13,635 nt of DNA from Bacteroidales bacterium (GTDB taxonomy: Bacteria > Bacteroidota > Bacteroidia > Bacteroidales > Muribaculaceae), in the NCBI GenBank assembly GCA_004553095.1, contig SFMJ01000114.1, positions 1 to 13,635 of the forward strand, read 5' to 3'. The stretch's first letter is position 1, and each line of letters opens with the position of its first letter. Positions 1 through 5,476 of the stretch are shown piece by piece. The notes under the pieces were generated by a model that searched no databases, was not told the origin of the DNA, and was given only the letters and a program-made list of their open reading frames with translations. The position numbers and the translations under genes were made by a program.

Positions 1-2
1 AA

Positions 3-83
3 GAGGTGGAGGTTATCGGCCACGAGTACCGATGCACCCATTGTCGCCGCGAGGTCATCAGCATAGAAACTCCGAATTTATAA
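3..83 (+). CDS. C-terminal end of an unknown CxxC protein (partial)
   Basis: Reading from base 3 gives 26 residues and a TAA stop at 81-83. The fragment contains C-T-H-C followed by two arginines and ends in IETPNL. The gene starts upstream of the window. A CxxC near the C-terminus suggests half of a zinc-binding site or a short zinc ribbon, but only one pair is visible, so no function can be given. The other two forward frames either stop inside the segment or run without a plausible start. Confidence is limited by the very short length. Confidence 0.45.
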   Translation, partial: EVEVIGHEYRCTHCRREVISIETPNL

Positions 84-101
84 CGTACTTTCACAACGAA
101 C

Positions 102-119
102 GGAGGGCGAAAGCCATCC
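102..119 (+). other. Small GNRA-tetraloop hairpin in the leader of the 155 gene
   Basis: GGAGGGC (102-108) can pair with GCCATCC (113-119) around a GAAA loop, giving six pairs and one G-A mismatch. It lies in the 71-base gap between the first two genes, 36 bases before the next ATG. No T-run follows, so it is not an intrinsic terminator. It could be an mRNA-stability or leader element, or chance. Confidence 0.25.
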
Positions 120-154
120 ACGATTAAAGAACAAACAATTAAATTTTACACATT

Positions 155-421
155 ATGAAAACATATTTTTCAGCACTATCAAAAAAGTCTATCGAGTACG
201 CTCTCGATAATGGAATGAACCTTTGTGATTGGAAGTGCCAGGGAGCCGAAGGGAATGAGCCTATGGCGGGATTTTGCCGCTTATCATACTATAATGGCGG
301 CATTCGCTGCGAGCGCATTTCAGGCGACGAGCTCTCTTACGGAGGCTTCACCTCGGACGGCTTTATGTGGCTCGGTGATTATGACAATATCGTTTATGGA
401 TTATTCAGCAAGGAGGGATAA
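155..421 (+). CDS. Hypothetical phage protein, 88 aa
   Basis: I do not recognise this protein. It is acidic and aromatic-rich with several glycines and tyrosines, contains four cysteines spread through the chain, and shows no membrane segment, signal peptide or helix-turn-helix. The start is supported by an AT-rich leader, AACAATTAAATTTTACAC, directly before the ATG. Almost the same leader occurs before the genes at 1248 and 2393. The stop is followed three bases later by the ATG of the next, broken gene, so the two were probably co-translated. It is probably a small early accessory protein. Confidence 0.7.
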   Translation: MKTYFSALSKKSIEYALDNGMNLCDWKCQGAEGNEPMAGFCRLSYYNGGIRCERISGDELSYGGFTSDGFMWLGDYDNIVYGLFSKEG

Positions 422-424
422 GAT

Positions 425-637
425 ATGACAATTAAAGAATTTATCAAAGCGCTCAAGCAGTATCCTTAGAACGCGGAGGTGTACGTGGTGGGCGATTGGG
501 AGAAGTATGACGAGTTCGGCAACCTCTCCGACCTGAAGCCCGTCTATGACGTGAGCTCTCAGAACGTAGTAATCGATACAGGGATGGACTTCGATGACGT
601 TACCGAGGTTATTATAGAAGTGAGGGAGGCTGAGTGA
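425..637 (+). pseudogene. Small acidic phage protein gene interrupted by one in-frame amber codon
   Basis: From ATG 425 the frame runs 14 codons (MTIKEFIKALKQYP), meets TAG at 467-469, then continues open for 55 codons (NAEVYVVGDWEKYDE... to VREAE) and ends at TGA 635-637. The text on both sides fits one protein. Many phages carry small proteins starting with a helix and a KxYPxDAEV-type motif, and the residue in the TAG slot is often Q, E or D. A single C-to-T change of CAG would create this stop. The terminal TGA overlaps the ATG of the next gene by one base, as in an intact operon. The cause may be a recent nonsense mutation, a sequencing error or suppression. GTG codons just after the stop could allow restart. 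Function unknown. Confidence 0.65.
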
Positions 638-822
638 TGAGAGGAGGGCAGAGACAAGGAGCTGGCCGCAAGCCTCAGGACACCAGCGCTCACCTCGTGA
701 AGGTGACACCAGAGACATACCGAATGCTCCGAGAGCTGCGTGCTCTGGGGTTCATCGGAACGAAGGTAACAGAAATCGCAGTGCGGAATTTCTACGAGAG
801 AATAAAAAGTCAAAATTTATAA
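637..822 (+). CDS. Small basic protein, possible ribbon-helix-helix regulator, 61 aa
   Basis: The protein begins with a basic, glycine-rich tail (RGGQRQGAGRKP) and continues with a segment (HLVKVTPETYRMLRELRALGF) resembling the strand plus first helix of ribbon-helix-helix DNA-binding proteins, then a second helix rich in V, I and R. An RQGAGRKP-like start is common in small phage DNA-binding and terminase-associated proteins. I chose ATG 637, overlapping the previous stop by one base, over the GTG three bases upstream. A hairpin and terminator follow within 65 bases, so this is probably the last gene of its transcript. DNA binding is inferred; the target is unknown. Confidence 0.65.
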   Translation: MRGGQRQGAGRKPQDTSAHLVKVTPETYRMLRELRALGFIGTKVTEIAVRNFYERIKSQNL

Positions 823-831
823 CTATATTTG

Positions 832-912
832 CGAGGTGGATAGGGCTTCTATAACTACTCCATCTCGTAAATTTAATTGTTGGGGGAGGGCTTTCGGGCT
901 CTCCTTTTTTTT
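832..912 (+). ncRNA. Candidate structured RNA or attenuator: 9-bp hairpin plus intrinsic terminator
   Basis: No gene fits between 823 and 1004. CGAGGTGGA (832-840) pairs with TCCATCTCG (859-867) as a nine-pair stem with one G-T wobble and an 18-base loop. An AT-rich spacer follows and then a strong terminator at 885-912. TATATTTG at 824-831 matches the Bacteroidota -7 box, but no TTTG lies at the right distance upstream and the predicted transcript start would cut into the first stem. The unit may be a short independent RNA, or the structured 3' end of the upstream operon. Confidence 0.3.
885..912 (+). terminator. Rho-independent terminator
   Basis: GGAGGGC (885-891) pairs with GCTCTCC (898-904) around a TTTCGG loop, six Watson-Crick pairs and one G-T, followed at once by eight T at 905-912. 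It sits after the small-gene cluster and before the next promoter, exactly where an operon boundary is expected. Confidence 0.8.
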
Positions 913-942
913 GTGAAATTTCGAGATCGATTCGATTTTATT

Positions 943-972
943 TTTGTATCTCCGATTTATTTCGTATATTTG
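943..972 (+). promoter_or_regulatory. Bacteroidota-type promoter for the recombination/replication operon
   Basis: TTTG at 943-946 and TATATTTG at 965-972 are separated by 18 bases. This fits the Bacteroidota -33 (TTTG) and -7 (TAnnTTTG) boxes of the primary sigma factor. Transcription would start near 977-982. That leaves too little room for a start at ATG 975 and supports ATG 1005 for the following gene. An imperfect palindrome, TCGAGATCGATTCGA (921-935), lies just upstream and could be a regulator site. Confidence 0.6.
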
Positions 973-1004
973 TAATGCTTACATATATCAAATTTATAGC
1001 ATTT

Positions 1005-1211
1005 ATGAAACTTGTAACAAACAAAAAACTCAATCTGGCAGGCACGCTCCGCACGATGGAGCAAGGCGACATTCTCGAAGTGAGCTCTGCAGGTTATGCC
1101 GAGGCTTATGTCCGTAGCGTCGCTTCGGCTGTAGGCAGGGAGAAGGATGGTCGCTTTGTGGTGAATGCCATTTACGACGAAAACAAAATCAAGGTAACAC
1201 GGGTTCAATAG
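1005..1211 (+). CDS. Hypothetical protein, 68 aa
   Basis: Short protein with an N-terminal basic segment (MKLVTNKKLNLAGTLRTM) and a pattern of small hydrophobic and polar residues that may fold as a compact alpha/beta domain (the middle reads SAGYAEAYVRSVASAVGRE). An in-frame ATG at 975 would add ten residues, but it overlaps the predicted transcription start, so I prefer 1005. It is the first gene after the 943-972 promoter and ends in TAG 36 bases before the next start. No motif reveals a function. It may be a small early regulator or DNA-associated protein. Confidence 0.6.
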   Translation: MKLVTNKKLNLAGTLRTMEQGDILEVSSAGYAEAYVRSVASAVGREKDGRFVVNAIYDENKIKVTRVQ

Positions 1212-1247
1212 TTTGGACTCCGAAGACAAACAAACAATTAAATTTTT

Positions 1248-1607
1248 ATGAAGATGGAAGAACAAATCAAACATTTCTTCTCGCCTCAGGAAGCAGGCGA
1301 GAAAGCGCTGGAGGCCGTCAAGTACCTCCGCGAGAAGACCGCGCCGAAGCTCCTCGCCGGTGGCTTCGACCTTAACATTGAATGGGAAGACGTGAGCGGC
1401 TTCGTCTACAAGTGGGACTGCGCTCGCCTCCACGTCACCATCGTAAGCTATGAGGATGCAAAGGAGATAGACCGCGTGGGCGAGTTCTATATCAACTGCC
1501 ATAGCGTGGCGGAGTGGGAAGCGCGTATGAAGCTTATTCTCATCATTACGGAAGTATCAGGCGAGAACCCTTGCCAGATGGTTAAACTCTTAAGCGATTT
1601 GTATTAG
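1248..1607 (+). CDS. Hypothetical protein, 119 aa
   Basis: Not recognised. The N-terminal 35 residues look helical and charged. The middle has a tryptophan and tyrosine-rich part (IEWEDVSGFVYKWDCARLHV), and the C-terminal third is helical with hydrophobic residues (MKLILIITEVSG), not long enough to claim a membrane span. The start is marked by the AACAATTAAATTTTT leader ending directly at the ATG. The gene ends two bases before the Rad52-type gene, so the two are probably translated together and may act in the same recombination module. Confidence 0.75.
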   Translation: MKMEEQIKHFFSPQEAGEKALEAVKYLREKTAPKLLAGGFDLNIEWEDVSGFVYKWDCARLHVTIVSYEDAKEIDRVGEFYINCHSVAEWEARMKLILIITEVSGENPCQMVKLLSDLY

Positions 1608-1609
1608 TT

Positions 1610-2380
1610 ATGGACCTTAGCAATATCAGAACACTGACGGCGGACGAGATTGAGGTCCGCATCGGAACAAAGGCAAAAAGCGGCAACGGAGCGAGCCTCC
1701 TGCTTTACAAGAACAGCCGCGTGGATATGGCAATTCTCGACGAGCTTGTCGGCCCGATGAATTGGCAGCGAGACCATAAGGAGCTAAAGGGCGTTATCTA
1801 CTGCGGTGTCGCCATCAAGAATGATAACGAGTGGATATGGAAGTGGGATGCAGGCGTGGAGAGTAACACCGAACCTCAGAAGGGCGAAGCTTCCGATAGC
1901 TTCAAGCGTGCCTGCGTGAATTGGGGCATCGGGCGAGAGCTCTACACTTCGCCGTTCATCTGGGTGAACCTTACCGCCGAGGAGTGGAACGACGGCAAGC
2001 CGAGAATAAACTTCCGCGTCTCGCAGATTACCTACAACAAGCAGAGGGCGGTTTCTTCGCTCGTCATCGTGGACGGCAAAGGGAATGTCCGCTACTCCTT
2101 CGGAACAAAGGTTAAGGCCGCCGCTAAGGCTGTGGAAGCGTCACAGCCAGCGCCATCGTCAGCACCAGCAGAACCAACACCATCGCCAGCTCCGCAGCAG
2201 CGCAAACACTTAACTCCGGAGCAATATGAGAGGGCCGTGCAGGCGGCAGCCAGCGGCGCGATGACGAAGGACGGAAGGACGATCCGCCAATGGCTTATGG
2301 ACGAATATATGCCAACCGATAACGAGCTAATAGATTTCGATGCTCAGGTGGCAGATTATAAAGCAAGTATTAACAATTAA
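1610..2380 (+). CDS. Rad52-family single-strand annealing protein
   Basis: Residues about 5-145 match the Rad52/Sak-type annealing domain as I know it. They have an early L-Y-K-N-S-R-VD segment, MNWQRDH, a beta-rich part, and the diagnostic stretch GEASDSFKRACVNWGIGREL at about residues 92-111, followed by YTSPFIWV. Such proteins form rings on single-stranded DNA and anneal complementary strands in phage recombination. After about residue 175 comes a Pro/Ala/Ser linker (QPAPSSAPAEPTPSPAPQQ) and a small helical, acidic C-terminal domain. In this class the tail often contacts host or phage SSB. The neighbours, a Gp157-like protein next door with SSB and RuvC further on, support a recombination module. 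Complete, with TAA inside the leader of the next gene. Confidence 0.85.
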   Translation: MDLSNIRTLTADEIEVRIGTKAKSGNGASLLLYKNSRVDMAILDELVGPMNWQRDHKELKGVIYCGVAIKNDNEWIWKWDAGVESNTEPQKGEASDSFKRACVNWGIGRELYTSPFIWVNLTAEEWNDGKPRINFRVSQITYNKQRAVSSLVIVDGKGNVRYSFGTKVKAAAKAVEASQPAPSSAPAEPTPSPAPQQRKHLTPEQYERAVQAAASGAMTKDGRTIRQWLMDEYMPTDNELIDFDAQVADYKASINN

Positions 2381-2392
2381 ATTTTTTACATT

Positions 2393-2938
2393 ATGGAACA
2401 GAAAGAAAAATCCCTATCACTTTATGACCTTTCACAAGAGCAGCTCGACATCGAGCGTGCTCTGGAAGATGCTGGCGGAGAGCTCACACCTGAGCTTGAG
2501 GAAGCCCTCGGCAACAATGCCGAAGCGCTCTCCCACAAGATAGACTCATATTGCGCCATTATGCGCAAGAATGAGTATATGAACGAGGCCATCGACGCCG
2601 AGATAAAACGCCTCCAGGCACTCAAAAAGACGAACACCAACAAGGTGAAATCCCTCAAGTCGTATATCGGCTATGTAATGGGCACCTTCGGCATTACCAA
2701 GATAGATGGCAACCTCTGTAAGGTATCGAAGCGCAAGTCTACGGCGGTGGAGATATACGACGAGGACACCCTCTGCCGTGACACCTTCGCCGAAGTGGAG
2801 CGATTGCAGGAGACCTTCCCTGCCTGGATTCGTCTGGACTTCACTATCTCCAAAACGGAGCTCAAGAAGGCCATAGAAGAGGGCACCCCGGTAGCAGGGG
2901 CGCGAATTGTAGAGAGTGAAAGCGTAATAATTAAGTAG
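2393..2938 (+). CDS. Siphovirus Gp157-like protein
   Basis: The 181-residue protein matches the Gp157 family pattern. It has an acidic helical N-terminus (about 1-60), a long Lys/Glu-rich helix with likely coiled coil (about 60-95, AEIKRLQALKKTNTNKVKSL), a Y-x-x-x-M-G-T-F-G segment (about 96-106), then a beta region with SKRKSTAVEIYDE and a C-terminal part ending GTPVAGARIVESESVIIK. The family, first named in a Streptococcus thermophilus phage and linked there to phage resistance, is normally found in phage recombination clusters next to annealing proteins and SSB, as here. The biochemical role is not known. The start follows ACAATTAAATTTTTTACATT. Confidence 0.8.
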   Translation: MEQKEKSLSLYDLSQEQLDIERALEDAGGELTPELEEALGNNAEALSHKIDSYCAIMRKNEYMNEAIDAEIKRLQALKKTNTNKVKSLKSYIGYVMGTFGITKIDGNLCKVSKRKSTAVEIYDEDTLCRDTFAEVERLQETFPAWIRLDFTISKTELKKAIEEGTPVAGARIVESESVIIK

Positions 2939-2940
2939 CT

Positions 2941-3324
2941 ATGAAGTACATTATCAATATCAATCAGAAGGCGATAATGAGCCTCGGCCTTGACCTCGAT
3001 ATTATCGATATGGCAATCTTCGACGAGGTCTACTGCTATATGCAATCATCGCGTCGCCAGAAGCTCAGCACCCCGGAGGGCGAGTTCTTCCTCATCCTCC
3101 CTCGGTATATCATCGACGATATGCCGCTGCTTGGTGTGAAGTCCGAAGCCGTTATCCGCAGGCATCTCGCAAAGCTCGCAGACGCAGGCCTTCTCGTCCG
3201 TTATTCTCAGAATCAGCAAATCGGCCGCTCATACTACCGCCTCGGAGAAATGGTGGATAGCCTCTTTTATGAAAGTGGCGAACCAGCTCAGAAGGAAGAG
3301 AATGAGGGTGTAATCTTCAATTAG
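2941..3324 (+). CDS. Winged-helix replication protein, 127 aa
   Basis: The opening MKYIININQKAIMSLGLDLD and the following LDIIDMAIFDEV are typical of Bacteroidota phage and plasmid replication proteins with a DnaD or replisome-organiser type winged helix. Residues about 55-95 (RYIIDDMPLLGVKSEAVIRR, then HLAKLADAGLLVRY) form the helix-turn-helix and wing, with Q-I-G-R-S-Y-Y following. No ATPase motif is present. It starts two bases after the Gp157-like gene and is followed within two bases by another HTH gene. It probably binds origin DNA or helps load the replicative helicase. A transcriptional regulator is the alternative. Confidence 0.65.
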   Translation: MKYIININQKAIMSLGLDLDIIDMAIFDEVYCYMQSSRRQKLSTPEGEFFLILPRYIIDDMPLLGVKSEAVIRRHLAKLADAGLLVRYSQNQQIGRSYYRLGEMVDSLFYESGEPAQKEENEGVIFN

Positions 3325-3326
3325 CG

Positions 3327-3605
3327 ATGAAGCAGGTAAGAGATGATAATTATTTCGTAGTCTTCGGATGGATGCGAGCGCTCGGACTCAAGGGTTTGCA
3401 GCTGGAGCTCTATGCCATCATCTACGGATTCAGCCAGGATAGTGCGGGGGCGTTCTACGGGACGCTCTCCTACCTGGAGGAGCTGACAGGCTTCAACAGA
3501 CGGACCATTATAGACAACTTGAACGAGATGGTCGAAAAGGGCCTCATCGTCAAAGAGCAGGAGCTGAGTTTCCCGGAGGACAAGAAAATTCACGGGGGGT
3601 GGTGA
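3327..3605 (+). CDS. Replication initiator-like protein, N-terminal half (frameshifted gene)
   Basis: The 92 residues hold a winged-helix domain (about 35-80: SYLEELTGFNRRTIIDNLNE, then MVEKGLIVKEQ), as in phage replication initiators. The frame stops at TGA 3603-3605 right after a G6 run at 3594-3599. Moving to the -1 frame inside that run continues directly into a good C-terminal half (GVVKNLHGGSEFFSP...), giving one protein of about 245 residues. One extra G would restore it. I read the pair as a single gene broken by a homopolymer indel, by programmed frameshifting or by a sequencing error. The region around the break also looks like a replication origin. Confidence 0.7.
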   Translation: MKQVRDDNYFVVFGWMRALGLKGLQLELYAIIYGFSQDSAGAFYGTLSYLEELTGFNRRTIIDNLNEMVEKGLIVKEQELSFPEDKKIHGGW

Positions 3606-3711
3606 AAAATCTTCACGGGGGTAGTGAATTTTTTTCACCCAATAATAAAGAATATAATAAAAATATAAATATAAAAGATAATAATATTCCCCCTATATCC
3701 CCCCTTGTGAA
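3589..3711 (+). other. Candidate replication origin: TTCAC/GTGAA palindromes plus A/T-rich tract
   Basis: TTCAC (3589-3593) faces GTGAA (3602-3606) around GGGGGGTG. TTCAC (3612-3616) faces GTGAA (3624-3628) around GGGGGTA. The two units start 23 bp apart. A third TTCAC lies at 3634-3638 and a GTGAA preceded by CCCCCCTT at 3707-3711. Between them, 3641-3688 is A/T apart from two G. Repeated protein-binding sites beside an easily melted tract, inside the initiator gene, is the lambda-ori layout. The neighbouring genes encode replication-type helix-turn-helix proteins. The role is inferred. Confidence 0.5.
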
Positions 3712-4063
3712 AAATTTTCCTTCTGAGGAAGTAACTCCACTGCCTTACACCTCCGAAAAATTCCGGAATACCTGGGAGGTCTTGTGTAGACAACCGAAAT
3801 GGAAGAAAAAAAGTAAAGATGCTTTGCGCGGCAACCTCAAGAAGCTCGCCGGCTATCCGGAAGACGTCGCCATTATGATGATGCAAAATTCAATCGATAA
3901 CGATTGGCAGGGGCTCTTCCCGCTGAAGGCCGAAGATATACGAAACGCCAAAGCAACGGAGACACGCGAAGACCCGATCGTCCGGCAATACGAGAACATC
4001 AAGCAAGAGGTGGCAGGCATCGCCGAGAGATATGAACGCCGAACAGGCAAAAAAATGTTTTAG
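3599..4063 (+). CDS. Replication initiator-like protein, C-terminal half (frameshifted gene)
   Basis: This frame opens only with GTG at 3599 inside the G6 run and has no credible start of its own. It encodes a low-complexity linker rich in N, K, I and E (from the A/T tract), then a C-terminal domain with the pattern W-x-x-L-x-x-Q-P-K-W-K-K-K-S, and MMMQNSIDNDWQGLFPL. The S-I-x-x-x-W-x-G-L-F ending of helical domains is frequent in DnaD-like phage replication proteins that contact helicase or loader. The last 40 residues are a charged helix, probably coiled coil. It is best read as the second half of the 3327 gene. Confidence 0.7.
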   Translation: MVKNLHGGSEFFSPNNKEYNKNINIKDNNIPPISPLVKNFPSEEVTPLPYTSEKFRNTWEVLCRQPKWKKKSKDALRGNLKKLAGYPEDVAIMMMQNSIDNDWQGLFPLKAEDIRNAKATETREDPIVRQYENIKQEVAGIAERYERRTGKKMF

Positions 4064-4068
4064 GTACA

Positions 4069-4809
4069 ATGACAAGTCAAGAGATATTAAACGCAGCAAG
4101 TGGCCCGGCTTTCGGAACCTTCCCGGAGATGGAACAAGTCCAGATGCTCGAGGCAATCATAAAGAGCCTCTATCTACTTCAGCACTTGGACGCTGAGCGA
4201 GACGAGAAGCGCGTTAAGATGGCGGCAACCCTGCTGCAATCGAAAATCACGGAGCGCTGCTCTTACCTCACCCTCGGCGAGATTCGTCTCGCCCTGGAGA
4301 GCGGAGTCTACGGAGAGTTTGGCAAAGATACCTTCCTCACGCCTGCAAACTTCGTGAAGTGGGTTACAGCCTTCACCGCTCTTCCTGAGAGAGCCGAGGC
4401 TATCCGGGAAAAGATGAAGAGCGACCGCGCAGAGGAAAAGAAGTATCGCAACCTCCTGCCACCGGCTGACAAGGCCGCCAGGGATGAAGCCTTCCGAAAG
4501 ACGGCACCGCTCGCAGCCTGGGAGGAGTTCAAGCGCGATCCGTTCTATTACGAGATATATGCGATAGGTTACGGACACGCTCTCTATGAAGCGCTGCGCT
4601 CATCTGGCAAGATGCAGCAGGTGACGGACCAGACGCTCGAGGAGGCAAAGCGCCGCGCGACCATCCGCTACAACCGAGTGCACAACGAGAGCGACCCCTT
4701 CGCGAAGGTGGTGAACGATGCTCAGGCGCTCGGTCACTACGTGGAGACGGAGCTGGTGAAGCTCTACTTTCGAAGCCTCTATGATAGAGGACAAAATTTG
4801 ACAATTTGA
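4069..4809 (+). CDS. Replication-module protein of unknown function, 246 aa
   Basis: Mostly helical. After about 40 N-terminal residues comes a helical part, then a conserved-looking segment (LTLGEIRLALESGVYGEFG, about 65-84; TPANFVKWVTAF, about 91-102). The rest is highly charged with probable coiled coil (about 105-160) and a C-terminal tyrosine-rich helical domain. The LTxxEIRLALxxGxxGEFG pattern recurs, as far as I recall, in Bacteroidota phage proteins placed just after the initiator, where a helicase-loader role is plausible. No Walker motif is visible, so it is not itself an ATPase. It starts five bases after the initiator gene and is followed by the tRNA-like element. Confidence 0.7.
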   Translation: MTSQEILNAASGPAFGTFPEMEQVQMLEAIIKSLYLLQHLDAERDEKRVKMAATLLQSKITERCSYLTLGEIRLALESGVYGEFGKDTFLTPANFVKWVTAFTALPERAEAIREKMKSDRAEEKKYRNLLPPADKAARDEAFRKTAPLAAWEEFKRDPFYYEIYAIGYGHALYEALRSSGKMQQVTDQTLEEAKRRATIRYNRVHNESDPFAKVVNDAQALGHYVETELVKLYFRSLYDRGQNLTI

Positions 4810-4821
4810 ATCGAAAAGCCG

Positions 4822-4925
4822 CAGGGCGTGGTATAATGGTATAACCGCCGAGCGAGGAAGGCAAGCAGGCCTTAGACTTTATTGTCCTCGTGTCGGAGAT
4901 GCTGGTTCGAATCCAGCCGCCCTGC
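4822..4925 (+). tRNA. tRNA-like gene with an expanded anticodon arm (anticodon not assignable)
   Basis: A seven-pair acceptor stem (CAGGGCG 4822-4828 with CGCCCTG 4918-4924), a D-loop with GG (AATGGTA, 4835-4841) and a perfect T arm (GCTGG, loop TTCGAAT, CCAGC; 4901-4917) are clear. G4821 and C4925 resemble the G-1:C73 pair typical of tRNA-His. Position 26 (4847) and a four-base variable region (AGAT, 4897-4900) also fit. The anticodon arm, however, spans 4848-4896, 49 instead of 17 bases. It has CCGA/TCGG (4848-4851, 4893-4896), then CGAGGA/TCCTCG (4853-4858, 4885-4890), then an inner AGGC/GCCT hairpin (4859-4862, 4869-4872). No normal seven-base loop with U33 forms. It could be a tRNA with an insertion, a tRNA mimic or a decayed gene. 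Confidence 0.55.
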
Positions 4926-4947
4926 GTTATTAAAGAATTTACAAGAA

Positions 4948-5112
4948 ATGAATCCGAATAGTATGTGCGTGGTGGAGAATGAAGTCCTCCGCGCGAGACT
5001 GAAAAGAAATAAAGAATTAGCACGCGATGTTCTGAGGGCACTCCAATCCCCAGAGCTCTATGAGCACGCCGAAGTATTAGAGAAGTTAAACGAGATAATT
5101 AATGGGAAATAA
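4948..5112 (+). CDS. Small helical protein, 54 aa
   Basis: The frame is open from 4882, but that part overlaps the tRNA-like element. The ATG at 4948, behind an AT-rich leader (ATTAAAGAATTTACAAGAA), gives a coherent 54-residue charged protein with a helical stretch (NEVLRARLKRNKELARDVLR) and an acidic end. It looks like a small coiled-coil or dimerising protein. Such short Leu/Arg/Glu helices are frequent in phage early regions. The following gene begins two bases after its stop. No function can be assigned. Confidence 0.55.
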   Translation: MNPNSMCVVENEVLRARLKRNKELARDVLRALQSPELYEHAEVLEKLNEIINGK

Positions 5113-5113
5113 T

Positions 5114-5476
5114 ATGAAACAATTCAATTTACAAGAGTATTTGGCAAACCCCTCTCGCCAAGTGGTGACGAGAGACGGCAGAAAAGTAAGGATTATCTGT
5201 ACAGACTTCGACAATCCTGATTACCCAGTTATCGGTGAAATAAAGGGTCATAAATGGCCGGTTAGTTTTGCAATAAATGGGGAGGCAATTAAGGGGAGAC
5301 AAATGCATTGTGACCTCTTCTTCGCGCCTACTATTGTGAAACGCTGGGGCATCGTGTATCGTAAAGCAGAGCGTCTTTATGACACAAGGGAGCAAGCCGA
5401 GAAGTGGATGGAGGAAGCAGACGAGGGCGAAAAAAAGTTTTGCTCTGTATGTAAAGTCGAATGGGAGGAGGAATAA
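5114..5476 (+). CDS. Hypothetical phage protein with C-terminal CxxC, 120 aa
   Basis: I chose ATG 5114 (MKQFNLQEYLANPSRQVVTR) rather than the in-frame ATG at 5102, which lies inside the previous gene. The NLQEYLANPSRQVVTRDGRK opening, continuing VRIICTD, is a recurrent small-protein fold in phages of Bacteroidota as far as I recall, with alternating beta strands (about 10-75). A helical stretch (about 90-108) and F-C-S-V-C-K near the end follow, possibly a metal-binding or redox pair. Function unknown. Its stop overlaps the next ATG by one base, so they are probably translationally coupled. Confidence 0.7.
   Translation: MKQFNLQEYLANPSRQVVTRDGRKVRIICTDFDNPDYPVIGEIKGHKWPVSFAINGEAIKGRQMHCDLFFAPTIVKRWGIVYRKAERLYDTREQAEKWMEEADEGEKKFCSVCKVEWEEE

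Noticed and set aside
425..637. Genome-wide recoding of TAG to glutamine
   Set aside because: Several well-placed genes end in TAG with a new gene starting within a few bases (1607, 2938, 3324, 4063), and no other conserved gene here needs TAG read-through. No suppressor anticodon CTA is found in the tRNA-like element.
957..1502. Minus-strand open frame of 181 codons
   Set aside because: It lies opposite two + strand genes with good leaders and a promoter, has no start signal of its own and no recognisable motif.
4882..4947. N-terminal extension of the 54-aa protein from 4882
   Set aside because: It would be translated from the tRNA-like element; ATG 4948 has an AT-rich leader and gives a coherent protein.
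4529..5041. Minus-strand open frame of 170 codons
   Set aside because: It crosses the tRNA-like element; its GGWIRTSISDT-type stretch is the familiar artefact of translating a T arm antisense.
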